This document shows, in pieces, positions 1-7,300 of a DNA stretch of 13,564 nucleotides (within the stretch, counting starts at the first letter, position 1; each line of letters begins with the position of its first letter). The notes beneath the pieces were generated by a model that made no database searches, had not been told where the DNA came from, and worked only from the letters and a program-made list of their open reading frames with translations. The DNA comes from an uncultured Varibaculum sp. (GTDB taxonomy: Bacteria; Actinomycetota; Actinomycetes; Actinomycetales; Actinomycetaceae), in the NCBI RefSeq assembly GCF_902489465.1, contig NZ_CABTZZ010000046.1, positions 1 to 13,564 of the forward strand, written 5' to 3'. Position numbers and translations under genes: made by a program.

Positions 1-2
1 AC

Positions 3-374
3 GAGGAGAAAGAGGCTACTATTGAGGGTGCTGACCATGAGTTTGTTGGTAAGTGGACTTTTGTAGCTGATCCGGTTGTAGTAACTAACTTTGTCGATGA
101 AAACGGAAAAGTTATTTCTGCCCAGCAAAAAGGTGCCAACCCGCAGCACGACATTAAAGGATATAAGTACGTGCGCACAGTTACAGATGCGGACGGTAAC
201 GTCACCCACATCTATAAGAAACTGCCCGCACCCACTGCTAATCCGACCACACCCACAAACCCGGGTGAATCGCTACGCAAAACCGGTAGTGGAACTGGAG
301 TCGTTCTAGCAATCGCGCTAGCAGCTTTGAGCGTTGGAGGAGTCGTAACTGCCCTCCGCCGCCGTCATAGTTAG
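3..374 (+). CDS. C-terminal part of a sortase-anchored surface protein (5' end outside window)
   Basis: The reading frame is open from the window edge (frame beginning at base 3) to TAG at 372-374, giving 123 residues without a needed start, so this is the 3' end of a larger gene. An internal GTG at 171 is not the real start, because the frame upstream is open and repeat-like. Residues about 15-75 resemble the extracellular stalk repeats of Gram-positive adhesins (MucBP/SHIRT-like), with a pattern of D-E-N-G-K, then G-Y-K-Y-V-R-T, then D-A-D-G-N-V-T-H-I-Y-K-K. A Pro/Thr/Asn-rich wall-spanning linker follows, then LRKTG, about 20 hydrophobic residues and a basic RRRHS tail. That is the layout of a cell-wall sorting signal, but the second motif residue is Arg where LPXTG has Pro (LAXTG for class E sortases). 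Adhesion is inferred only from the architecture. A strong terminator follows about 50 bases downstream. Confidence 0.85.
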   Translation, partial: EEKEATIEGADHEFVGKWTFVADPVVVTNFVDENGKVISAQQKGANPQHDIKGYKYVRTVTDADGNVTHIYKKLPAPTANPTTPTNPGESLRKTGSGTGVVLAIALAALSVGGVVTALRRRHS

Positions 375-424
375 TATCGCGTAGCTGGAAAACTAGCTGA
401 CAAGTTAATAGAAAACTAAATAAT

Positions 425-463
425 ACTGGTGGGGAGCTATGATGGCTCCCCACCAGTGTTTTT
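425..463 (+). terminator. Rho-independent terminator of the surface-protein gene
   Basis: A perfect 13-bp inverted repeat (425-437 with 445-457, arm ACTGGTGGGGAGC) encloses a 7-base loop and is followed by a T-run at 459-463. It lies about 50 bases after the surface-protein stop codon. In the other direction the flank is only moderately T-rich, so it could also stop readthrough from parC, but less efficiently. Confidence 0.9.
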
Positions 464-598
464 ATCCAAGTGGGCGTTAGAGCGTAATCTATAGGCTGAA
501 TCCAGAGGCTCACCACAGAAGTACAGCCGTGATTAAGCAGTCGGCCTGGTTTTGAAAATAGCCGTATAAGGCTCTTACTTTACTAGGGTTGGTAAATC

Positions 599-3178
599 CT
601 ACCCCAGGTAGTAGATTTGGCGTTTTAACCCGCTACCAGAAGCGTCTCGCTTATCAGTTACTTCTGGCACCGGCAGCGGAGATCCATCTTTTGCGAGGGC
701 ACGCGGGGGAGTGGCAGTAATCGCCGCCAATGCCAAGCGGCTCTCTCCCTTTAGAAAACGTTGGCAACGTACCCCCTGCCCGGCGCGTCCCTTCTGCGGA
801 TACTGCAGCAAGGGAGTGGCTTTGGCGCTGGTTTGTCCGCTTCCCGACCCGGAAGTAGCAATTCCCGCTACCGTTACCACCAGGGAAGACTCTAAATTAT
901 CGGCGCTAACCAAAGCGGCGGTGATTACTTGATCGCCCTCGGAAAGTTTCATCCCGGAAATACCTTGACCCGAGCGTCCCTGGGGACGCACTTTATCCGC
1001 GGGGGTACGCAGCAGCTGCGCTGCCGAAGAAATCAGTACAAAAGCGCCATCATCACCGCCACTGCCGGCGGCTACTACCTGATCGCCGGATTCCAGCGTG
1101 ATTATCGAATAAGAATCTTGAGTAGCCAGCACCTGAGGCCGAATCCGTTTAATCACCCCACCGGAGGTGGCAGCCCACCAGGTAGGGCCGTCCTCAGCAA
1201 GGGGAACCAGACCCACTACTTCCTCGCCGTCCTCGAGGGGCAGCAGCCGTGAAATCGGAGGCGTGCCGCGCAGGGAGGGCGCCGCTGCCGAACGCACCAA
1301 AGCGGGCACTTCCAGGGCAGTCAGCTTATACAAAGTGCCATGAGAAGTCACCGCTCCCACCTGGCCGCGGGCGGTGGTAAGGGCAGTAGAGATAATAGTA
1401 TCCCAAGGTTCGCGCCCTTCCGCAGCGGATAAAGCTTCATGCCCGGGGAAGCGCGCCACCAGGCCACCTGCCCCTAAGACTACGGTTGCCGGCTCATCAG
1501 GGATCTCCAAGGGGGTGTCTTGATCGGCCGTTAACTGGGCAGCGCCCTCTTCTTCCAGCAGCACTGTCCGCCGGGGATCAGAACGTTTTTGGGCCACTTC
1601 CCGCAGCTCGCTGGCCACCAGTTCTTTCCTTTTATCCTGGGAAGCAATCAGGGATTCCAGCTCCGCGATTTCTGCGGTTAAGCGGTCACGCTCTGCCTCT
1701 AATTCCAGACGAGAAAACTTCGTTAACCTGCGCAGCTGCAGGGACAAGATATGTTCAGCTTGCACCTCATCTAAATCAAAAGCCTCCATCAGGCGGGATT
1801 TTGCCTGGGCGGAGTCCTCGGAGGCACGAATAATCTGAATAACATCATCAATATCGAGGACAGCGATCAGCAAGCCGCGTACCAAATGCAACCGTTCTTG
1901 TCGTTTACGCAGGCGATACTGGCTGCGGCGCATCACGATCTCCATGCGGTGATCCAAAAACACCTGCAGCATTTCTTTTAGACCCAGAGTACGTGGCTGG
2001 CCATCGACCAGAGCCACCGCGTTAATCCCGAAAGAATCTTCCATGGGAGTGTGTTTGAACAGGGAAGCGCGCACTGCCTCCGGGTTAAACCCGGATTTTA
2101 CCTCGATAACTAGGCGCAAATCATGTTCGCGGTCAGTTAAGTTAGTGACTGCGGAAATTCCCTTTAACCGGCCTTTTTGTACCCCGTCCTTGATTTTTTC
2201 AATCACTTTTTCCGGGCCCACCATATAGGGTAGCTCGGTGACTACAATCCCCATCTTCCGGGCGCTAACTCGCTCAATCGTGGTCTTGGCGCGAGTGCGG
2301 AAAATCCCCCTGCCAGTTTCATAGGCTTGGCGAATCCCGTCCAGCCCCACAATAATGCCTCCACCCGGCAGGTCGGGGCCGGGAATAAAACGCATTAAAT
2401 CTTCGGTGCTAGCCTCAGGGTTTTCTAGCAGATGTATCGCGCCGGCCACGGTTTCCCCCAGGTTGTGGGGGGCGATATAGGTGGCCATACCCACGGCGAT
2501 CCCGTTAGCCCCATTAACTAACAGATTCGGGAATGCAGCAGGCAATACTGCTGGTTGCAGGAACTGGTTGTCATAGTTGGGTACAAAATCTACGACGTCC
2601 TCATCGAGATTGCCCACCATATCTTGGGCGGTCGGAGCCATCCGCACTTCCGTATAGCGCGCCGCCGCCGGACCATCATCTAGCGAACCGAAGTTTCCAT
2701 GCCCATCCACCAGCGGCATCCGCAGGTTAAAGTCTTGTGCCAGGCGCACAATCGCGTCATAAATAGCACTGTCACCGTGAGGGTGGAGCTTACCCATAAC
2801 TTCGCCTACCACGCGGGAGCTTTTCACATGCCCCTTATTAGGCCACAGCCCCATTTCGCTCATCATATAGACGATGCGTCGCTGCACCGGCTTTAAACCG
2901 TCCCGGGCATCTGGCAGGGCACGCGCATAAATTACTGAATAGGCGTACTCCAGGAAGGATGTGCGCATCTCCTCGGAAACATCAATATGAGTAATTTTTT
3001 CCGCTACCGGTTCGGGGGAGGAGGGCGCCGCTTTTTTTCGCTTGGGACGGGCAGTCACAGTTTTCGAGGGCGAGCTTACCGGTTTTTCTTTCAGGTCTGG
3101 CTGGTCGAGGGAGTCCGGTGCAGGCATGGCTGCAGAAAACAGATCAGGCTGACGGGGTTCATTCGACTTTTCGCTCAC
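599..3178 (-). CDS. parC: DNA topoisomerase IV subunit A (type IIA topoisomerase, ParC/GyrA family)
   Basis: The 859-residue product is the DNA-cleaving subunit of a type IIA topoisomerase, which would pair with ParE (not in the window) to decatenate daughter chromosomes. The winged-helix/tower core starts near residue 60. It shows the HPHGDSAIYD quinolone-region motif (Ser137 and Asp141 correspond to E. coli GyrA Ser83 and Asp87, both the susceptible type) and the catalytic Tyr175 in AARYTEVR. A long coiled-coil and tower region leads to a C-terminal beta-pinwheel (about residues 560-859). I see no QRRGxKG GyrA-box in that pinwheel, and gyrB is not adjacent; both favour ParC over GyrA. Residues 1-60 are a Pro/Ser/Lys-rich extension with a KRKK cluster. 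The start is GTG at 3176-3178. No clear Shine-Dalgarno precedes it, and the next ATG (codon 18) has none either, so the start is tentative. Single gene, divergent from the phosphodiesterase gene. Confidence 0.9.
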   Translation of the reverse strand: MSEKSNEPRQPDLFSAAMPAPDSLDQPDLKEKPVSSPSKTVTARPKRKKAAPSSPEPVAEKITHIDVSEEMRTSFLEYAYSVIYARALPDARDGLKPVQRRIVYMMSEMGLWPNKGHVKSSRVVGEVMGKLHPHGDSAIYDAIVRLAQDFNLRMPLVDGHGNFGSLDDGPAAARYTEVRMAPTAQDMVGNLDEDVVDFVPNYDNQFLQPAVLPAAFPNLLVNGANGIAVGMATYIAPHNLGETVAGAIHLLENPEASTEDLMRFIPGPDLPGGGIIVGLDGIRQAYETGRGIFRTRAKTTIERVSARKMGIVVTELPYMVGPEKVIEKIKDGVQKGRLKGISAVTNLTDREHDLRLVIEVKSGFNPEAVRASLFKHTPMEDSFGINAVALVDGQPRTLGLKEMLQVFLDHRMEIVMRRSQYRLRKRQERLHLVRGLLIAVLDIDDVIQIIRASEDSAQAKSRLMEAFDLDEVQAEHILSLQLRRLTKFSRLELEAERDRLTAEIAELESLIASQDKRKELVASELREVAQKRSDPRRTVLLEEEGAAQLTADQDTPLEIPDEPATVVLGAGGLVARFPGHEALSAAEGREPWDTIISTALTTARGQVGAVTSHGTLYKLTALEVPALVRSAAAPSLRGTPPISRLLPLEDGEEVVGLVPLAEDGPTWWAATSGGVIKRIRPQVLATQDSYSIITLESGDQVVAAGSGGDDGAFVLISSAAQLLRTPADKVRPQGRSGQGISGMKLSEGDQVITAALVSADNLESSLVVTVAGIATSGSGSGQTSAKATPLLQYPQKGRAGQGVRCQRFLKGESRLALAAITATPPRALAKDGSPLPVPEVTDKRDASGSGLKRQIYYLG

Positions 3179-3245
3179 CTTAATATCAAAGCAAAAAACG
3201 AGGCACTAGTCAGATTCGGCTCGCGGATATGAGAAGATAAGAGGT

Positions 3246-4415
3246 ATGGGTCACCGGGGAAAAACCACTACTGGAATGCGGATATGGGATATTTTACCCA
3301 CGCTGTTCGGGGCGCTTAACTGGCGGGAAGAAACCGATTTTTCGGGTGCGCTGCGGCCACTAATCGGGGAAAATAGGCGCCGGTTATGCCTAGTCGTCAT
3401 TGATGGTATGGGGCAGCAGCTACTCTTGTCACGGCGCGGACATTTACCCTTTATGCGCCGGTATCTTACGCAGACACCCGGCGCGCTGGGGCAAACCTTG
3501 CGAAGTTGTGTGCCCTCTACGACGGTGGCTGCTCTAACCAGCCTGCATACTGGGCTTTCACCTGCCCAAACCGGGATGCTGGGGTATCAGTGTTGGGATC
3601 CGGTTGCTAGGCGCGTCCTCAACCTTATAACTTTTGAAGGCTATGGGCGCTCGGCTCAATCCTGGTGCGACCAGCCGACCCATTTTACTTATGCCCGAAA
3701 TAGCGGCTTGGAGTCCCTAGCGCTAGTCCCACCTGACTTTGTGGGATCTAAGCTTAGTGATATCACTTTGCGCGACGCGAACTTAAAAGTGTCCACGAAG
3801 CTTTCTGAGCGTTGCGCCCAGGCCGCTACAGCTTTCAAACAGGGGGCGGACTACGTATATCTTTACTGGTCACAACTTGATCATTGGGGACACAATCTCG
3901 GATGGTCTCATCCCCGCTGGTTACAAGAACTGGAGGCGATTGACCGGGCTCTTTCCGAATTGCGTGCGCAGTTACCGGATGATGTACTCATGGCTATAAC
4001 CGCGGATCATGGCATGGTAAATGTTAATGATGCTTCCACGGTTGATATAGCAGATTCAGAGCTAGCCTCCCAGGTAGCAGCAATTTCCGGGGAGCCGCGC
4101 GCCCTCCATATTCACCTTAAGGAAAAATATTTAGGTGAGGATCCCGCCGGTGATCGCACCCGGAATGCCCCTAATGCGTTGGTGCTCGTGCAGTGGCAAA
4201 AACTACTTGCCGGACGCGGTCAGATAGTAGCTGATTACCGCCAGATTTACGGCGATATTAGCGACCCGGATCGTATCGGGGACTTCACCATTTTTGCAAA
4301 GGAAAACTATCAGTTTGTAGATTCCCGTTTCCATAGCCGGGGAGTTCTACAAATGGTAGGAGTCCATGGCTCGCTCACCCCGGCAGAAATGGAAATCCCC
4401 CTAATCTTGGTTTAA
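3246..4415 (+). CDS. Alkaline phosphatase superfamily protein (nucleotide pyrophosphatase/phosphodiesterase type)
   Basis: The 389-residue product has the metal-site pattern of the type I phosphodiesterase/nucleotide pyrophosphatase branch of the alkaline phosphatase superfamily. Asp53 lies in VVIDGMG, and a nucleophile motif PSTTVAALTSLHTG contains the probable catalytic Thr93. Asp212 and His216 lie in LDHWGH, Asp254-His255 in TADHGM, and His374 in VGVHGS, so the set of two-metal ligands looks complete. The substrate is unknown; the family hydrolyses phosphodiester or pyrophosphate bonds. I see no signal peptide, so the enzyme is probably cytoplasmic. A gene of this type commonly lies beside sepH in Actinobacteria (recalled). 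The ATG at 3246 has GAGG only one base upstream. An alternative ATG at 3276 would remove ten residues and has no better ribosome site. The gene is divergent from parC across 67 bases, in which I could not pick convincing promoter boxes, and convergent with sepH. Confidence 0.85.
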   Translation: MGHRGKTTTGMRIWDILPTLFGALNWREETDFSGALRPLIGENRRRLCLVVIDGMGQQLLLSRRGHLPFMRRYLTQTPGALGQTLRSCVPSTTVAALTSLHTGLSPAQTGMLGYQCWDPVARRVLNLITFEGYGRSAQSWCDQPTHFTYARNSGLESLALVPPDFVGSKLSDITLRDANLKVSTKLSERCAQAATAFKQGADYVYLYWSQLDHWGHNLGWSHPRWLQELEAIDRALSELRAQLPDDVLMAITADHGMVNVNDASTVDIADSELASQVAAISGEPRALHIHLKEKYLGEDPAGDRTRNAPNALVLVQWQKLLAGRGQIVADYRQIYGDISDPDRIGDFTIFAKENYQFVDSRFHSRGVLQMVGVHGSLTPAEMEIPLILV

Positions 4416-4454
4416 ACGGTAAGACCCGCAGCCTAGGAGTGAGTATTCGAATAA

Positions 4455-5756
4455 TTAGCGCGGCTTAGTACCAAAGACAATATCGTCCCAGCTGGGTATA
4501 GATTTACGGTGGGAACGCCGATGTTTACCTTTGGTTTTGGAGCTGTTTTCTCCGGAAGCAAGGATGGTTTTATCGTTTTCCTCCACATTTTCCATCCCCG
4601 GCAGGACGAGAGCTTCCTGTCCGGGATCAGCGCTGGGGGGAGGAGGGGCGGGGCGAGAAGGCTCCCCAGATTGATTTCTTGCCGAGCCTGCGGGGGAGCG
4701 CCTGGTTAAATCCAGGTTAAGAGCTTCGGCTTCGGAAAGAGTGCCTACAAAAGTAGGTTCGCTGCTATCCCACACCGGATCTAAGCGGCGTTTATCTTGC
4801 GGGAATTGCGCGGCGGGCTCCGCCTGGGGGATCGTTGATTCTCCTCCCAGTTTCTTCGTCACTGCGGGACTGAAATCGCTTTGCGGCTGCGCAGAAGAGG
4901 ACGCAACGGGGTTTTCTTCCGCAGCAGGTGATCCTTGACGCTTGCCGGAAAGGGAAACTATCTCCGCCGGGGTGCTGGCCTGAGTATCGCTAGGTTCGTC
5001 CTCTACATCGGAAATCTCGTCTAAGTCGCTTTCTTCGGGAAGTTGCAGATCCGGGGAACTATCGCGTTTTCCGCGCGCCGCCGCCAGTGCTTCTAAGAGT
5101 GCCTCAGTACCGGTATCCGGTTTTTGCGGGGTAGTAGTCTCCGGGGAAGATACCGGGAAAAATTCTTCGAAACTCGATACTTTTGATGCCGGTTGGGGAG
5201 CCTCGGTTAACCAGGTTGCTTCCTGGTCAAGGGCGCTTACTGTGGAAGAGCCAGGCTCCATATGCCAACGGGCAGTCAAATCGCGGGCATCTTGGGTAAA
5301 AGTCAAAATGATTTCCCACGGTCCTTTCCCGCCGCGAACCGCATCCCAACGCAGCGAAGCTGCCGCCACCCCGCGGGCAGCGAGACGATCTACGACTAGC
5401 TCTCCTAGCTGAGGAGAATCTGATTCCCCTCCTATCTGACAAGCTTGTGCCTGATTCGCAATGTGGCGGCGCTCGGCCAAAATCGGCGTAGCGTAACGTT
5501 GTACTTTCGCAAGTGGAAGCTCAAACTTATCCGCGATCTCATTAGCGGTACTGCCGGCGCGAATCAGGGATTGGATTTTACGTGGGGGAACTGTTTTCTT
5601 CGGGCTTTGTGGCACTGCCTCCAGGTTGGGGCGCTCCGGACGTAGCGTGTCGCGAAGCTCTTGAGTGATGGCCAAGGCGTAGCGGGTGCCTTCCTCATCG
5701 TTGAGAATCAGCTGATTACCATCTGGGTGCAACCCCAACAGCTCTAGGTCTTTCAT
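4455..5756 (-). CDS. sepH: Cell division protein SepH (DUF3071)
   Basis: The 433-residue product matches the actinobacterial SepH layout. SepH binds FtsZ and stimulates its assembly at the division site (known from Streptomyces and mycobacteria). Residues 1-185 form the conserved DUF3071 domain: a beta-rich start (LELLGLHPDGNQLIL), a helix-turn-helix-like stretch at about 58-95 (RKIQSLIRAGSTANEIAD, ending PILAER), and a second segment (QLGELVVDRLAARGV to about 185). Residues 190-410 are an acidic, Pro/Ser-rich, probably disordered linker containing one short helix-like block (TEALLEALAAARGKR, about 217-231). The C-terminus has a basic patch and the motif PSWDDIVFGTK, which resembles the conserved SepH tail. 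Start ATG at 5754-5756 has GGAGG (5760-5764 on the reverse strand) three bases upstream. Transcribed divergently from the DUF4193 operon; its 3' end faces the phosphodiesterase gene across 39 bases with no clear terminator. Confidence 0.92.
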   Translation of the reverse strand: MKDLELLGLHPDGNQLILNDEEGTRYALAITQELRDTLRPERPNLEAVPQSPKKTVPPRKIQSLIRAGSTANEIADKFELPLAKVQRYATPILAERRHIANQAQACQIGGESDSPQLGELVVDRLAARGVAAASLRWDAVRGGKGPWEIILTFTQDARDLTARWHMEPGSSTVSALDQEATWLTEAPQPASKVSSFEEFFPVSSPETTTPQKPDTGTEALLEALAAARGKRDSSPDLQLPEESDLDEISDVEDEPSDTQASTPAEIVSLSGKRQGSPAAEENPVASSSAQPQSDFSPAVTKKLGGESTIPQAEPAAQFPQDKRRLDPVWDSSEPTFVGTLSEAEALNLDLTRRSPAGSARNQSGEPSRPAPPPPSADPGQEALVLPGMENVEENDKTILASGENSSKTKGKHRRSHRKSIPSWDDIVFGTKPR

Positions 5757-5850
5757 ATTCCTCCGTTCCCTTGCTTCGAGATTGCCACGTTCAGGGGAGT
5801 TTTTTGCCTATTCGGCGCGGTGTGTCTGTCGTATCTAGCATTTTAGGGCT

Positions 5851-5880
5851 TGAAGTGTTAATATCCCCGCGTCTATTGTT
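5851..5880 (+). promoter_or_regulatory. Candidate promoter of the DUF4193-DUF3159 operon
   Basis: In the 168-base divergent gap between sepH and DUF4193, TTGAAG (5851-5856) and TATTGT (5875-5880) are separated by 18 bases, a plausible sigma-70/SigA pair about 45 bases before the DUF4193 start. For sepH, reading leftward, the best I see is TAGATA near 5833-5838 with TTAACA 18 bases further upstream, which is weaker. The calls rest only on similarity to consensus. Confidence 0.35.
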
Positions 5881-5912
5881 TACTTAACTGTAGACCTAAG
5901 CACCATCTTAAG

Positions 5913-5918
5913 AAGGGA
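5913..5918 (+). promoter_or_regulatory. Ribosome binding site supporting the GTG start of DUF4193
   Basis: AAGGGA lies six bases upstream of GTG at 5925-5927. The spacing and purine-rich sequence support GTG as the true start, which yields the conserved N-terminus MATDYDAPR. Confidence 0.7.
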
Positions 5919-5924
5919 CGAACC

Positions 5925-6227
5925 GTGGCAACAGATTATGACGCCCCCCGTAAAAATGAAGAGGAAGTCGAACAGGACTCCTTAGAAGAACTGAAGGCTC
6001 GCCGCGCGGAGGCCAGCGGTTCCTCTGAAGTCGATGAGGACGAAAACGCAGCTGCAGAAGATTTTGAGCTGCCTGGCGCTGATCTATCCGGCGAAGAACT
6101 CTCTGTGCAGGTAATTCCAGCACAAGATGACGAGTTTACCTGCTCGGTATGCTTCCTAGTTCAGCACCGTTCCCGCCTGGCGGGAGCAGTTGACGGTCAA
6201 CCGGTTTGCCTTGACTGCGCTGAATAA
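5925..6227 (+). CDS. DUF4193 family protein, small zinc-ribbon-like
   Basis: The 100-residue protein has the organisation of the actinobacterial DUF4193 family, for which no function is established. The N-terminal part (1-70) is very acidic (runs such as EEEVEQDSLEEL and EVDEDENAAAEDFE) and probably disordered. The C-terminus holds two paired cysteines, C-S-V-C near 73-76 and C-L-D-C near 95-98, joined by a short strand with V/L-rich and basic residues, as expected for a zinc ribbon. The family is widespread in Actinobacteria and usually lies next to dut, DUF3710 and sepH (recalled). This is the first gene of a tight rightward operon; only nine bases separate its stop from the DUF3710 start. 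Acidic tail plus zinc ribbon would suit a role in contacting RNA polymerase or another nucleic-acid machine, but that is speculation. Confidence 0.9.
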   Translation: MATDYDAPRKNEEEVEQDSLEELKARRAEASGSSEVDEDENAAAEDFELPGADLSGEELSVQVIPAQDDEFTCSVCFLVQHRSRLAGAVDGQPVCLDCAE

Positions 6228-6236
6228 ACTGGCGTT

Positions 6237-6968
6237 ATGAGATTTTTTCCTCCCCGACGTAAACGTTTCGATAAAGACGAATCTTCGCCGCTAGCCCCAG
6301 GCTCGACTGCCTCCGATAAGCCGGAGGAGACCGCTAAGGCAGCAGAGCCTTCCGTAGGTAATTGCGCCCTGGCACCAAGTGATGACGAAGTTTCCGCTAA
6401 CGCCCAAAGCTCTAAGCGGCAAGGCCCTTACAATGAGGGCGAGTCGCCGGAGGGTAGCGAGTTCTTAGATATGGGGGTTTTGCGGATCCCCATGATCGCG
6501 GGATTACAAGTTCTTCCAGTTCAAGACGCAAATGGCAATATCTTGGCTCTAGAGGTAGTGTCGGGAACCGCCCAGATGCAGCTTGCTGCTTTCGCAATGC
6601 AACGTTCCGGGGGACTGTGGGATGAGATTCGCCAGGAGCTTGCTGACCAGCTTAAAGCTGAGGAATACCAGGTTTTTCCGCTCCCCGGTCCTTTCGGGGA
6701 AGCGGTGCTGGCGCGCCCCATCCCGGAAGGTAAATCGGCGATTGAGGGAGCAATGCCCCTGCTCTTGTGGGGGATTGAAGGCGATCGCTGGCTGCTGCGA
6801 GTCATCGTCAGGGGACAAGCTGCCGAGGAAGAATCCGCTCGTGAAGGCCTACTAGAAGTCCTAAGCGGCATGGAGGTAGTTCGCGGGAAAGAAGCCCATG
6901 TACCGGGAGAAGCATTACCGATCGAACTGCCTGAAGAACTACTTGAGCAGTTGGGCGTGGGCGAGTAG
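6237..6968 (+). CDS. DUF3710 domain-containing protein
   Basis: The 243-residue product matches the actinobacterial DUF3710 family, whose function is unknown. Residues 1-75 are a basic start (FFPPRRKRF) followed by a polar, low-complexity segment. The conserved domain spans about 76-232. Its signatures are LDMGVLRIPMIAGLQV, a strand pair ending VVSGTAQMQLAAFA, the family hallmark RSGGLWDEIR (123-132), GPFGEAVLAR (151-160), GDRWLLRVIVRG (182-193), and a closing VVRGKE followed by an LPIELPEE block. No signal peptide or membrane segment is visible. It starts nine bases after DUF4193 without a clear Shine-Dalgarno, suggesting translational coupling. Its TAG stop overlaps the next gene's GTG by one base (TAGTG). 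In M. tuberculosis and many relatives dut lies just upstream; here there is no room for it. Confidence 0.9.
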   Translation: MRFFPPRRKRFDKDESSPLAPGSTASDKPEETAKAAEPSVGNCALAPSDDEVSANAQSSKRQGPYNEGESPEGSEFLDMGVLRIPMIAGLQVLPVQDANGNILALEVVSGTAQMQLAAFAMQRSGGLWDEIRQELADQLKAEEYQVFPLPGPFGEAVLARPIPEGKSAIEGAMPLLLWGIEGDRWLLRVIVRGQAAEEESAREGLLEVLSGMEVVRGKEAHVPGEALPIELPEELLEQLGVGE

Positions 6969-7300
6969 TGGCTTCCGAAGAAACGACACCTGCAGTTGCG
7001 GAAGGTTCACAACCTCGGGTAGCCGCCCAAGTTTGCGAGGTATCTGAGCGACAAAAAGCCTCCCTTTTTGGGGTATTGCGTTCGGTTACTTTTCCGGCTC
7101 CCACCGGAGCTGGTTCCTTTACTGCCACTCTTTTTGATGGTACCGGGTCAATAGATGTGGTGTGGCTAGGGCGGAAAAGTGTTCCCGGTATCAAAGCTGG
7201 GATTCGTTTAGCGGTGCAAGGGATGGTTATTGCTCGGTCCAGCGGACTTTGTGTTATCAACCCTACTTTTCAGATTGAGCCGGTTCGCGCTAATGAGTAG
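6968..7300 (+). CDS. OB-fold nucleic-acid-binding-like protein
   Basis: The 110-residue product is a single OB-fold domain preceded by a short flexible start of about 17 residues. The visible pattern is V..G.LRSVTFPAPTGAGSFTATLFDGTGSIDVVWLGRKSVPGI, then L.V.G, then VINPTFQIE, with alternating hydrophobic strands. The DGTG turn and WLGR..VPGI are typical of the small actinobacterial OB proteins found between DUF3710 and DUF3159 (like M. tuberculosis Rv2694c, recalled). The fold, related to RecG/aspartyl-tRNA-synthetase wedge domains, suggests single-stranded nucleic-acid binding, but the ligand is not known. The GTG start overlaps the DUF3710 stop by one base, and its own stop overlaps the DUF3159 start by eight bases, so the three genes are almost certainly cotranscribed and translationally coupled. 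Confidence 0.85.
   Translation: MASEETTPAVAEGSQPRVAAQVCEVSERQKASLFGVLRSVTFPAPTGAGSFTATLFDGTGSIDVVWLGRKSVPGIKAGIRLAVQGMVIARSSGLCVINPTFQIEPVRANE

Noticed and set aside
551..580. Possible parC terminator on the - strand (AGCC/GGCT pairing followed by ATTTTC)
   Set aside because: The stem is only four base pairs and the T-run is short; too weak to call.
599..3178. GyrA instead of ParC
   Set aside because: No QRRGxKG box is seen in the C-terminal pinwheel and gyrB is not adjacent, so ParC is favoured, though the subfamily was judged by eye.
6808..7260. 150-residue open frame on the - strand across DUF3710 and the OB gene
   Set aside because: It is antisense to two well-supported genes and spans their junction, with no domain pattern.
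7230..7292. Upstream TTG start for DUF3159
   Set aside because: It would place 21 residues inside the OB-fold gene and give a non-family N-terminus; the ATG at 7293 overlapping the OB stop fits better.
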